A model generated the notes under the pieces. The model had not been told where the DNA came from, ran no database searches, and worked only from the letters and a program-made list of their open reading frames with translations. This document shows positions 24,987 to 33,240 of a stretch of DNA of 64,000 nt, one piece after another. The stretch's first letter is position 1, and each line of letters begins with the position of its first letter. The DNA is from Nocardia vinacea (GTDB lineage: Bacteria; Actinomycetota; Actinomycetes; Mycobacteriales; Mycobacteriaceae): positions 1,984,001 through 2,048,000 of the forward strand of contig NZ_CP109149.1 in the NCBI RefSeq assembly GCF_035920345.1, in the 5' to 3' direction. The position numbers and the translations under genes are program-made.

Positions 24987-26361
24987 TCCTGCCGTTCAGC
25001 GTGTGGTCGTCATCGGCGCCGGACACGCCGGAGTCGAGGTCGCCGACGCGCTGCGAGCGGGTGGCCACACCGGACCTTTGACAGTTGTGGGCGACGAGCC
25101 TGGGCACCCCTACCATCGCCCACCGCTGTCGAAGGAATTCCTCTCACCCTCGGAGGGACCAACGGCGATGCCGTTGCGGACGCCGAAATACTTCGCCGCC
25201 CGCCGGATCGATGTGCGCACCGGTGTCACCGCGACCGAACTGGACCGCCTATCGCGGACCGTGCGGCTCTCTGCTGGCGGTGAATTACCTTACGACACAG
25301 TCGTTCTCGCCACAAGGGCTGCCAATCGCACGATCACCGTCCCCGGAGCGAACCTGGCCGGTATTCACGCGCTGCGTACGCTCACCGAAGCCGAGATACT
25401 GCACTCCGCACTGAGCCGGGGCCGGTCGATCCTGATCGTCGGCGCCGGATTCATCGGCCTAGAGGTCGCGGCGGCAGCCCGCAAGCACGGGCTCGCGGTC
25501 ACCGTACTCGAATCCGGGGACCGCCCGATGCGACGAGCGTTGTCCCCGGCAATGGCGAACCACCTCGCTGCCGCACACCGCGAGGCCGGCGTCGATATCC
25601 GGCTCGGCGAGGCGGTCGCGCGATTCATCGGCACCGACGATCACGTGGTCGGCGCGGTCGGTACCACCGGTGAGCGGTACCACGCCGATATCGTCCTGGT
25701 CGGCATCGGAGTCGTGCCCCGGGACGAACTCGCGGCCGACGCCGCCCTTCCCGTGTCTGACGGGATCGTCGTCGACGAGAACCTGCGCACCGCCGATTCC
25801 GCGATCTACGCCATCGGAGACTGCGCCAACCATCCGAATGTCTACGCCGGTGTCCGAATGCGGGTGGAGTCAATCCAAAATGCCACCGATCAAGCCCGCC
25901 ACGTGGCCTCGGCGATACTCGGCGACACCGATGGCTACACCGAGCTGCCCTGGTTCTGGAGCCACCAGGGTGAGCTGAAGTTGCAGATCGCCGGGGTGCG
26001 CCGGCCCGACGACGCACACGTCGTCATCGGCGATCCCGGCACCGGCCGGTTCTCGGTCTGCGGCTACCGGCAAGGCCGTCTCGCCGCGGTCGAATCACTC
26101 AATCGCCCCGCCGACCACGTCGCGCGCGCCGCCTGCTCGCGGCCGGCCGCTGGGTGTTCCGCGGGCTCACCGCGCTGCCGGTGGCCTGGAACTGACATTG
26201 CCGCGGCCCGCTGGTTCGCCCGACCGGAGAAATCCATGACGACCGGTTTGGCGCTGGAGCACAATGGCCGGGGTGAGCAAGCAAGTATCTCGGGCTCGAG
26301 CACTGGCGCCACCACCGGCCGAATTGTTCGGGCGCCAGCGCGAGCTGGCGAGCGCACGTGA
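24964..26361 (+). CDS. FAD-dependent NADH:ferredoxin reductase, C-terminus frameshifted
   Basis: ATG 24964 lies within the ferredoxin end. Two Rossmann folds are seen: FAD motif VVVIGAGHAGVEVADALRAG at about 13 and NAD motif ILIVGAGFIGLEVAAAARKH at about 160, then FAD motif IYAIGDCANHPN and the family C-domain WFWSHQGELKLQIAG. Residues up to NRPADHVAR match the putidaredoxin/rhodocoxin reductase family, which ends about residue 410. Here the frame runs on as Cys/Arg-rich nonsense to 26361, overlapping the next gene by 98 bases. The expected ending (ARRLLAAGR to LPVAWN-stop at 26193-26195) is in the next frame. The shift falls in the CGCGCGCG run at 26121-26128. Only the last 20-25 residues differ, so activity may survive. 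Confidence 0.88.
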   Translation: MSRNPRSDPAVQRVVVIGAGHAGVEVADALRAGGHTGPLTVVGDEPGHPYHRPPLSKEFLSPSEGPTAMPLRTPKYFAARRIDVRTGVTATELDRLSRTVRLSAGGELPYDTVVLATRAANRTITVPGANLAGIHALRTLTEAEILHSALSRGRSILIVGAGFIGLEVAAAARKHGLAVTVLESGDRPMRRALSPAMANHLAAAHREAGVDIRLGEAVARFIGTDDHVVGAVGTTGERYHADIVLVGIGVVPRDELAADAALPVSDGIVVDENLRTADSAIYAIGDCANHPNVYAGVRMRVESIQNATDQARHVASAILGDTDGYTELPWFWSHQGELKLQIAGVRRPDDAHVVIGDPGTGRFSVCGYRQGRLAAVESLNRPADHVARAACSRPAAGCSAGSPRCRWPGTDIAAARWFARPEKSMTTGLALEHNGRGEQASISGSSTGATTGRIVRAPARAGERT

Positions 26362-28591
26362 ATTGTTTTCCGCTACCCGCCTCGTGACACTCACCGGACC
26401 CGGTGGCGTGGGCAAGACCACGTTGTCCGCGGCGTTGTCCGCCACACTCGACCGGGCATTCCGGGACGGCACCTGGTTCGTCGAGCTTGGCGCGCAACGC
26501 AGTTCGGACACCATCGCCGAGGCCGTGGTGACCCAGCTCGGGCTCAGCGCCCTGGCCACCATGGATGCCGAAGAACAGCTCTGCCGGCACGTAGCCGATC
26601 GCTCGATGCTGTTGATACTGGACAATTGCGAGCATGTCCTGCCCGGATGCCGGCGACTGCTGTCCGCGCTCCTCGCCGCGTCCGCCGAGCTACGGGTATT
26701 GACAACCAGCCGAGAGCCACTGGGAATCAGGGGCGAACGTGTGATCGCCGTCCGCCCGCTGGCGATCCCCCCGAGCCATCGCGACGTTACCGCGGACGAA
26801 CTACGCGAGTATCCGGCCGCGGCCATGCTGGAAGCCCGAGCCAAGGCCGTCAACGATCAATTCGAGATCACCGAGCGCACCACGGCGGCGGTCGCGAGGC
26901 TGTGCGCCACTCTGGACGGAATGCCGCTGGCCATCGAACTCGCCGCCGTGCGGCTGCGGTCGCTGTCGGTGCAGGAGCTGCTGGCCCACATCGACGACCG
27001 ATTCGCGCTGCTGACCTCCGGCGACCCCACCGCGGCACCGCACCACCGGTCCCTGGACGCGCTGGTGCGGTGGAGCTATGACCTGTGCTCCCCGACCGAA
27101 CAGCTGCTCTGGGAGAGAATGGCCGTGTTCAGCGGCAGCGCCGATCTCCCCGCGATCCAGGCGGTGTGCGGACTCCCGCCACTGGAAGGAACCAAACTTC
27201 TCGACGCGCTCGACGGCTTGGTGTCCAAGTCGATCGTCCTCACCGAGACGGCACAGGGTGGTATGCGTTACCGGTTCCTGGAAACGCTGCGCGAGTTCGC
27301 TCGGGAGCAAGCCCGGGACAGCGAAGACTGCGGCCGCGCCCGCCGTGCCCACACGGAGTACTACCGAACCTGGGCGACCCGAGCCGCCGAGAACTTCTTC
27401 GGCCCGGGCCAACCCGAAATCGTCCGGCGGTGGGAGTCCGATATCACCAACCTCGAGCTGGCCTTCGATGATCTCCTGCGGGCGGCCCCGGGCTCCCATG
27501 GCGCGCTGGAGCTCGCCGCGGACCTCCGCTTCTCGTGGATGAGCGGCCATCTCCGCGCAGGTCGACGCTGGTTGGAGCGAGCCCTCGCAGCCGACACGAC
27601 CGCCTGCGCCGAGCGCGGCAACGCGCTGTGGGCAGCGGGGTGGTTCGAGGCACTGCACGGCGAAACGCGCACTGCCCGAGACTTTCTCGACGAGGCCGAC
27701 ACGATCGCCCGGGAGATCGGCGATCCGCGCATGGCCGCACGTGCCGCCACGTGGACCGGCCTGACCGCCATGATCGCCGGGGATTTCGAGGCCTGCCGCT
27801 CAGCTCTCGAGGCGGCCTACATCGGGCACCGGGAGCATGCGGATGCCGAGGGTCTGCTGATGACCTTGTTCCTGCTCGGATTGATCAGGAGCATGTCCGG
27901 CGATCATGAGGGAGCCACAGCCGCCGGCCGGGAAGCCGTAGAGCGAAGCGAACGCCTGGGCGATACGTGGGGCCGCTCCTACTCACTGTGGATGCTGGGA
28001 TTCGACGCGTGGACGCGTCAGGACCTCGATGTCGCGGAGGAGTACGCCAAGCGGAGCCTCACCCTGCGATGGGACTACCACGACAATTTCGGCAGTGCGG
28101 TCGTCCTCTATCTGATGGCCGGAATCGCGCTGGACAACGGCGATCCCAAGAAGGCAGCGAAGCTGTTGGGCGTCGTCGCGGAACTGCTCGCCATTGTCGA
28201 TACCGAGGTTCCGGGCATGCTGGGCTCGCGCTACCAGGAGGTCAAATCCGCCACTCGGGATCGGCTCGGGGAGGACCTGTTCGCCCGCCATCACGACACC
28301 GGGCGGCGACTGGACCGCGGCCAGCGGATCCGACTTGCGCTGGGGTCGACTGCCACCGTCCCACCGGATCAGGAGGATGCGGTAGCCCCTGCCGACCTGC
28401 TGACGCCGCGCGAAAAGGAGGTGGCGACGCTGCTGGCGGAGGGTCTCAGCAACCGTGCCATTGCCGCCAAGCTGGTGCTCTCCCCGCGCACGGTGGAGGC
28501 CCACGTCGAGCACATTCTGACCAAGCTCAGCGTCAACTCGCGCACTGAAGCCGCTCTGTGGGCGGCCACCGCCCTCGGCGGAAAGGCGTGA
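26264..28591 (+). CDS. LuxR-family regulator with N-terminal NB-ARC/STAND ATPase domain
   Basis: 775 residues from ATG 26264 with GGAG upstream. The P-loop is LTGPGGVGKTT (about 43-53), Walker B LLILDNCEHV, then LTTSREPLGIRGERVI (sensor region) and a winged-helix ending DLCSPTEQLLWERMAVFSGS. Tetratricopeptide-like helical repeats fill about 380-690, and the last 70 residues form a LuxR helix-turn-helix (LTPREKEVATLLAEGLSNRA, then [12 protein letters not shown]). It lacks the kinase domain of the PknK-like protein but shares the rest of its plan. Such signal-transduction ATPases sense an inducer through the repeats. As last gene of the ABM-NmrA-ferredoxin-reductase operon it may control that operon or the divergent ALDH operon. 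Confidence 0.9.
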   Translation: MAGVSKQVSRARALAPPPAELFGRQRELASARELFSATRLVTLTGPGGVGKTTLSAALSATLDRAFRDGTWFVELGAQRSSDTIAEAVVTQLGLSALATMDAEEQLCRHVADRSMLLILDNCEHVLPGCRRLLSALLAASAELRVLTTSREPLGIRGERVIAVRPLAIPPSHRDVTADELREYPAAAMLEARAKAVNDQFEITERTTAAVARLCATLDGMPLAIELAAVRLRSLSVQELLAHIDDRFALLTSGDPTAAPHHRSLDALVRWSYDLCSPTEQLLWERMAVFSGSADLPAIQAVCGLPPLEGTKLLDALDGLVSKSIVLTETAQGGMRYRFLETLREFAREQARDSEDCGRARRAHTEYYRTWATRAAENFFGPGQPEIVRRWESDITNLELAFDDLLRAAPGSHGALELAADLRFSWMSGHLRAGRRWLERALAADTTACAERGNALWAAGWFEALHGETRTARDFLDEADTIAREIGDPRMAARAATWTGLTAMIAGDFEACRSALEAAYIGHREHADAEGLLMTLFLLGLIRSMSGDHEGATAAGREAVERSERLGDTWGRSYSLWMLGFDAWTRQDLDVAEEYAKRSLTLRWDYHDNFGSAVVLYLMAGIALDNGDPKKAAKLLGVVAELLAIVDTEVPGMLGSRYQEVKSATRDRLGEDLFARHHDTGRRLDRGQRIRLALGSTATVPPDQEDAVAPADLLTPREKEVATLLAEGLSNRAIAAKLVLSPRTVEAHVEHILTKLSVNSRTEAALWAATALGGKA

Positions 28592-28649
28592 CGCACATCC
28601 ACGATCCGGTGGCCCACATCACAGGCCACGTAGCTCCCCAGATACGTAG

Positions 28650-28670
28650 CGCATAGGTGTTCCTCCGCAT
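28650..28670. promoter_or_regulatory. Two CGCAT half-sites upstream of a LysR gene
   Basis: CGCAT occurs at 28650-28654 and 28666-28670, 16 bases apart, about 150 bp before the LysR start at 28817. The same pentamer forms the arms of palindromes at 23071 and 42414. Here the copies are direct, not inverted, so the case for an operator is weaker. Confidence 0.3.
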
Positions 28671-28816
28671 GTGACGGAGCGCACTCGCGGGGGAATGTGG
28701 AGTTCCCATCCCGAGGATCCAGGTGCGAGGGATGGCTCCAACGATCGACTGGGACTCCAGCGCTGGAACCGGATAGGTGCGCCAGTGTCGGCGTCCCTTC
28801 CCGAGGGAGGTTGACC

Positions 28817-29782
28817 ATGCAATTGCGCGAGCTCCAGTGGTTCACAACGCTGGCCGAGACCGAACACATCACGGAGGCCTCGATCCGGCTGAACATCAGC
28901 CAGCCGACACTGTCCCGGGCGTTGGCACGGCTCGAACGCAAGCTCGGAGTGCAGCTTTTCGATCGCCACCAGAACCGGCTGCGGCTGAACAAATACGGCG
29001 AGCTCTTCCAAGCCCACGCGTTACGAGCACTGAACGAGATCGACCGTGGGGAACAGCGGATCGCCGCTTTGGTCGATCCGGATCGAGGCTCGGTGTCGCT
29101 CGGGTTCGCGCATTCCTTCGGCGGCTGGCTGATACCCGACCTGCTCAATCGGTACCGCGGGGTCGCGTCCAGCACGTCCTTCGAATTGCACGGCGGCGCT
29201 TGCGATTCCGTGGTCGACAGCGTGCGGCAGGGACGAATCGACATCGGCTTCGTGGCTCCCGAGCCGGCTGCGGACGATCTCGAGTGGGTACCGCTCGGGC
29301 GTGAGGCGCTGTGTCTGGGGGTTCCCGCGGGCCATGTGTTCGAAGGCCGCGATCACGTCGCGATGGCCGATGTGGCGGACGAGCCGATGATCGCACTGAA
29401 GGCCGGGTACGGCCTGCGGCAGGTCACCGACCGGCTGTGCCGGGAGGCGGGGTTCAGCCCCCGGATCGAAATCGAGGTCACCGAACTCTCCACACTGCAC
29501 GCCCTGGTCGCGGCCGGAATGGGCGTCGCCGTCGTGCCTGCCGCCCACTCGGGACACGCGGCCGCGATCGGTACCGTCGCGCTCAGCGACCCGACCGCCT
29601 TCCGATGTTATGGAGCGGTCGTCCGCCGGAATGGTCCGAGCGGCCAGGCCGCACGGCGCTTCCTGAAATTCGTCGCCGGTGTGTCGCCGTTGCCGGCCCG
29701 ATCCAATCGCTCGCCGTCCGAAGGCGATCCGAAACGTGTGCTGCGGACCGCGATACCTGCCGCCTGGCCGGTGTCGGCGTAG
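28817..29782 (+). CDS. LysR-family regulator (paralogue of the one at 42506)
   Basis: 321 residues from ATG 28817 (GAGGGAGG 11 bases upstream). The winged helix-turn-helix covers 1-60 (MQLRELQWFTTLAETEHITE, then LNISQPTLSRALARLERKLG), followed by the linker helix and an effector domain with FAHSFGGWLIPDLL and DIGFVAPEPAADD. It is very close in sequence along its whole length to the LysR protein encoded at 42506, including the conserved GYGLRQVTDRLCREAGFSPR. It therefore probably recognises a related DNA site and inducer. Its C-terminus carries about 25 extra residues. The next gene downstream is a broken oxygenase reductase. Confidence 0.9.
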   Translation: MQLRELQWFTTLAETEHITEASIRLNISQPTLSRALARLERKLGVQLFDRHQNRLRLNKYGELFQAHALRALNEIDRGEQRIAALVDPDRGSVSLGFAHSFGGWLIPDLLNRYRGVASSTSFELHGGACDSVVDSVRQGRIDIGFVAPEPAADDLEWVPLGREALCLGVPAGHVFEGRDHVAMADVADEPMIALKAGYGLRQVTDRLCREAGFSPRIEIEVTELSTLHALVAAGMGVAVVPAAHSGHAAAIGTVALSDPTAFRCYGAVVRRNGPSGQAARRFLKFVAGVSPLPARSNRSPSEGDPKRVLRTAIPAAWPVSA

Positions 29783-29874
29783 TACCGACGAACAGCACGA
29801 TCACACCGTACGGGCCGCAATCCGATGCACTACGCGCATCACCTACCCCCTATTGTGGACGCTCACGGTCGGCG

Positions 29875-30372
29875 ATGGCGTACGTCGACGCACTTCCCGC
29901 CGACCCACGGGTCTCGGTAGTGGCGGGCGACCGCGACCAGCGGTTGAATCTCGATGACCTCCTCCACGAGCCGCGTACCGACACCGCGATCTTCTGCTGC
30001 GGCCCGGAGCGACTGCTCGAAGCGGTCGAAGAAGCCGGCCGGCACTGGCCGCCCGGAGCGCTGCACACGGAACGATTCAAGGCACGTGTCGTGGATCAGC
30101 CTGCCCGCGAATTCGACGTGGTCCTGCAAAGGTCGGGTATGGAGTTGCACGTACCGGCCGAGGAAAGCCTGCTCGACATCGTCGAAAAGGCCGGTATCCC
30201 AGTACCGTCCTCGTGCCGGACCGGCACCTGCGGCACGTGTGAAACACCAGTCCTGGACGGACAGCCGGAACATCGCGACGTGGTGCTGTCCCCCGAAGAG
30301 CAGGCTGTCGGAGACTGCATGATGGTGTGCGTTTCGCGCGCCCGCACCGATCGGCTCGTGCTGGACCTGTAA
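29875..30372 (+). pseudogene. C-terminal half of a phthalate dioxygenase reductase/VanB-type protein
   Basis: About 165 residues from ATG 29875 to TAA 30370-30372. It begins inside the NAD-binding lobe (YCGRSRSAMAYVDALP just before and at the start), continues with FCCGPERLLEAVEEAGRHWP and ALHTERF, then a plant-type [2Fe-2S] domain with SSCRTGTCGTCETPVLDG and GDCMMVCVSRA. Intact members are about 315 residues and have an N-terminal FMN/FAD-binding barrel; that barrel and most of the Rossmann core are absent, and the LysR stop lies only 93 bases upstream. The cluster ligands are intact, so a free ferredoxin-like fragment could be made, but it could not accept electrons from NADH by itself. Confidence 0.75.
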
Positions 30373-30383
30373 AGGGCCCGCAA

Positions 30384-30428
30384 GCGACCGTCAGCCCTGG
30401 CCACGACGTGGCCAGGGCTGACGGTCGC
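30384..30428. terminator. 21-bp stem hairpin
   Basis: GCGACCGTCAGCCCTGGCCA plus C on the left arm pairs perfectly with the complementary 21 bases after a GAC loop. It lies 12 bp after the truncated reductase stop and 22 bp beyond the stop of the convergent maleylacetate reductase, so it can end both transcription units. Confidence 0.8.
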
Positions 30429-30449
30429 GAGTGCGGCCAGGGCGAAAAC

Positions 30450-31505
30450 TCAGTGGATGCCCTTCCAAGCATTGTGGAGGAGTTCGATCAATTCCTCCCG
30501 CGTGAACGATCGGGGGTTCGAGTACGGGTTACTCACGACCTCGTCAGCGACGCGAGTCAGGTCACTCTCGTTCACACCCAGCTCGAGGAGAGTTCGCGGT
30601 GCTCCGAGGTCGGCGGTCAATGCCAGGAGGCCGGTAACCGCGTTGTCGGTGCGTAGTGCGCGGGCGAGGGCAGCGGCGGCCGTGCGAGCCGACGGGAGGT
30701 TGAATGCCGTGACGTACGGGAGCATTACCGCATGGGTTTCGGCGTGTGGAAGATCCAGCAATCCGCCGAGGACATGGCACAGCTTGTGGTGCAGGCCCAT
30801 GGTCGTCGCCCCGAGGCAGGCTCCGGACAGCCACGCGCCCTGCAATGCTGTCGCCCGTGCCCGCGGGTCGTTCGGGGCAGCCGATAACGCCGGTAGCGCG
30901 TCGGCGAGGTCGCGGATGCCCTGTTCGGCCATGGCGGCGATCACCGGCGAGCCGTCGGGGGCGTAGAGCGCCTCGACCGCGTGGGCAATCGCGTTGATTC
31001 CGCTTGTACCGGACACCGGAACGGGCAGTGTCATCGTCAGATCGGGGTCGTAGATGACGCTGCTCGGAAGGACTTTGCGGTCGCGACCGGTTGTCTTCTT
31101 GTCGCCCTTCGTGATTCCCCAGATGGGGGTCATCTCCGAGCCCGCGTAGGTCGTGGGTACCGCCACGATGCCGAGGTCGCTGCCGAGCGCGAGCGCCTTG
31201 GCCAAACCGATCGTCGATCCGCCTCCGACCGCGACACAGCCGTCGATCGCGAGTTCGGACGCCACCGACTCCGCCGCCTCGACCGTCTCGACCGGGACGT
31301 GCATCCGTGCCGAATCGAACACTCCCACAGCGGATTTCCCGATCAGGCCGGCGGCTCTGTCGGCGAGGTCGCGCTGCTGCGGGGTCGACAGGACGAGCAC
31401 GCGCCGCAACCCTAATCGGTCCGTTTCGGCCGCGAGCTGCTCGATGCTCCCGGACCCGAATACCACCCGCATGGGCAGCGCGTCATACGTGAAGGTGCCT
31501 GTCAT
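30450..31505 (-). CDS. Maleylacetate reductase (iron-containing alcohol dehydrogenase family)
   Basis: 351 residues. Dehydroquinate synthase/Fe-ADH fold with nucleotide loop AVGGGSTIGLAKALAL, the family stretch VPTTYAGSEMTPIWGITKGD typical of maleylacetate reductases, and metal-site segment MGLHHKLCHVLGGLLDLPHAETHA. It reduces maleylacetate with NADH to 3-oxoadipate. Its ATG overlaps the stop of the hydroxyquinol dioxygenase gene (ATGA), and that enzyme makes maleylacetate, so the two consecutive steps are encoded side by side. It is the last gene of the twelve-gene minus-strand operon. Confidence 0.93.
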   Translation of the reverse strand: MTGTFTYDALPMRVVFGSGSIEQLAAETDRLGLRRVLVLSTPQQRDLADRAAGLIGKSAVGVFDSARMHVPVETVEAAESVASELAIDGCVAVGGGSTIGLAKALALGSDLGIVAVPTTYAGSEMTPIWGITKGDKKTTGRDRKVLPSSVIYDPDLTMTLPVPVSGTSGINAIAHAVEALYAPDGSPVIAAMAEQGIRDLADALPALSAAPNDPRARATALQGAWLSGACLGATTMGLHHKLCHVLGGLLDLPHAETHAVMLPYVTAFNLPSARTAAAALARALRTDNAVTGLLALTADLGAPRTLLELGVNESDLTRVADEVVSNPYSNPRSFTREELIELLHNAWKGIH

Positions 31506-32368
31506 TGCGGTCCGCCCTCTCGGCCAAGTCGAATATCGAAGTGCGCATGGCGGAAAGGTCCGGTCATGCCGTAGTGCTCGAACCCCGCGGTATCGTCGAT
31601 TTCGGTGAAATCGACAATGAGGCTGTTCTTCACCGCGAACACCGCATCACTGTCGATATACGCGCTGTCCGCGACGAACAGGTGTGTCGTCACCGGCCGG
31701 TAGCCCGCCGCTTCGGCGAGTACATGAATGTGCGCGGGACGGAATGGATGGCGTCCGGACGCACCGAGCAGATCGCCCACCGGGCCGTCCGTGGGAATCG
31801 GATAGTGACTGGGCACTACCGTTCGGAACCAGAAGCGCCCCTGCTCATCGGTCGTGAACAGACCGCGCCCGTTGCCCGGCGGCTGCTTCTCGGGCTCTTG
31901 CACGTCGTAGAAGCCGTCCACGCTGCATTGCCAGATGTCGATGGTGGTGCCCGCCAATGGCCGGCCGGCGTCGTCCACTACCGCCCCGGTAACCAAGCAG
32001 GGCGTCGAACCGCCCATCAAGTCGATCGAGTCGCCGAGTTCGCGACGTGGCGACTCGGTCATGTGAAAGGGGCCGAGAACGGTGCCCTCGGTGCCGTGCT
32101 CGTCACCATTGATCGTCTCGACCAACATCGATACGCCGAACACATCGGAGAGGAGAACGAATTCCTGCCTGGTGTCATCGCAGGTGTGACCGACAGCCGT
32201 GAGAAAGTCGATGGCCTGCTGCCACTCGGTCTGCGTCGGCCGTAACTCACGAACCAGGGCATGGAGGTGACGCGTCGTCACCTGCAATATCTCTTTCAGC
32301 CTCAGGTCGGACGTACCCTCGAAGCTTGCAACGACGGCATCCAACGCGGTCGTCTCATTGAAATCCAC
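31502..32368 (-). CDS. Intradiol ring-cleavage dioxygenase, hydroxyquinol 1,2-dioxygenase type
   Basis: 288 residues. It has an N-terminal helical dimer domain (about 1-95, QVTTRHLHALVRELRPTQTE), then the catalytic beta-sandwich. Fe(III) ligands are Tyr154 (DGFYDVQ), Tyr189 (VPSHYPIP), His213 and His215 (RPAHIHV). The VFGVSMLVETING stretch and the following maleylacetate reductase gene favour hydroxyquinol (1,2,4-trihydroxybenzene) over catechol as substrate. It opens the ring between C1 and C2 with O2 to give maleylacetate. The hydroxyquinol would come from the FAD or two-component hydroxylases of the same operon. Confidence 0.92.
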   Translation of the reverse strand: MDFNETTALDAVVASFEGTSDLRLKEILQVTTRHLHALVRELRPTQTEWQQAIDFLTAVGHTCDDTRQEFVLLSDVFGVSMLVETINGDEHGTEGTVLGPFHMTESPRRELGDSIDLMGGSTPCLVTGAVVDDAGRPLAGTTIDIWQCSVDGFYDVQEPEKQPPGNGRGLFTTDEQGRFWFRTVVPSHYPIPTDGPVGDLLGASGRHPFRPAHIHVLAEAAGYRPVTTHLFVADSAYIDSDAVFAVKNSLIVDFTEIDDTAGFEHYGMTGPFRHAHFDIRLGREGGPQ

Positions 32369-32395
32369 AGCGGTTTTCCTTTCGCGGTCGCCTCT

Positions 32396-33205
32396 TCAAC
32401 GCACATCTCGCAAGATCGCCCGCGCCCGCGCGGCGACAGGCGCGTCGACCATCTGCCCCTCGATTCGGACCGCCTTGCCTCCGGCCTCGGACTCGACCAC
32501 CCGCCGAGCCCAGCGGACTGCCGCCGCGTCGGGCCGAAACGCCGCATGGGTGCCCACCACCTGACGGGGATGCACCAGCAGCTTTCCCGTCATGCCGAGC
32601 TCCTTCGCACACCTGAGATCCTCGTCCAGGGCCGCGGCATCGTCCAGAGCGGCGGTCACACCGTCGATCGGTCCCGGAAGCCGCGCGGCCCGCGATGCGA
32701 GCACGAGCGCGGACCGGGGGTGGAGCATGGCCGTCCGGCCGGTGTCGCACCCCAGGTCGAGCGCATAGTCCAAGTGCCCGAACGCAATTCGCGAAACCCC
32801 AGGGGCGGTGGCTAGAGACGGTGCACGGACCATCCCCAGCGCCGACTCGACCAACGCGATCACGGGTACCCCGACCCGCTCGGCGACGGCCGACAGTTCA
32901 TCGGGGCTTTCGGCTTTGGGGACCATCACGGCGATCAGGCCGGGCAGGCCCTTCAGTGCCGCCACCTCGTCCCAAAAGTGTTGACCCGCTGGGGAAGCCA
33001 CTCGCACACATGCCGGTGCACCGCGGGACAGCCAGTCGACTACCGCACTTCGGGCGCTGTCCTTGTGCTCGTCCGCGACAGCGTCCTCCAGATCGAGCAC
33101 GACGACGTCGGTCCCGGACCGAATCGCCTTGTCGAAACGCTCCGGACGATCACCGGGTACGAAGAGAAACGATCTGGCGACCCGAATGGTTTCCTCCCGA
33201 TTCAT
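32396..33205 (-). CDS. CitE/HpcH-type acyl-CoA lyase or aldolase
   Basis: 269 residues from ATG 33205. CitE-like TIM barrel: RSFLFVPGDRPERFDKAIRS, VVVLDLEDAVADEHKD (Mg-site Glu/Asp), VMVPKAESPDEL, IALVESALGMV, FGHLDYALDLG and a C-terminal KLLVHPRQV. Members split or form hydroxyacyl-CoAs such as citramalyl-CoA or malyl-CoA. The gene sits with a CaiB-type CoA-transferase, a MaoC/HTD2-like hydratase and an MmgE/PrpD gene, the set used for itaconate/citramalate-like acids. Cleavage of a branched hydroxy-dicarboxyl-CoA to acetyl-CoA (or propionyl-CoA) and a keto acid is therefore the leading idea. Confidence 0.85.
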   Translation of the reverse strand: MNREETIRVARSFLFVPGDRPERFDKAIRSGTDVVVLDLEDAVADEHKDSARSAVVDWLSRGAPACVRVASPAGQHFWDEVAALKGLPGLIAVMVPKAESPDELSAVAERVGVPVIALVESALGMVRAPSLATAPGVSRIAFGHLDYALDLGCDTGRTAMLHPRSALVLASRAARLPGPIDGVTAALDDAAALDEDLRCAKELGMTGKLLVHPRQVVGTHAAFRPDAAAVRWARRVVESEAGGKAVRIEGQMVDAPVAARARAILRDVR

Positions 33206-33240
33206 GGGTTCTCCGCCTTTCTCGGTTCGGTGGCCGGTGC

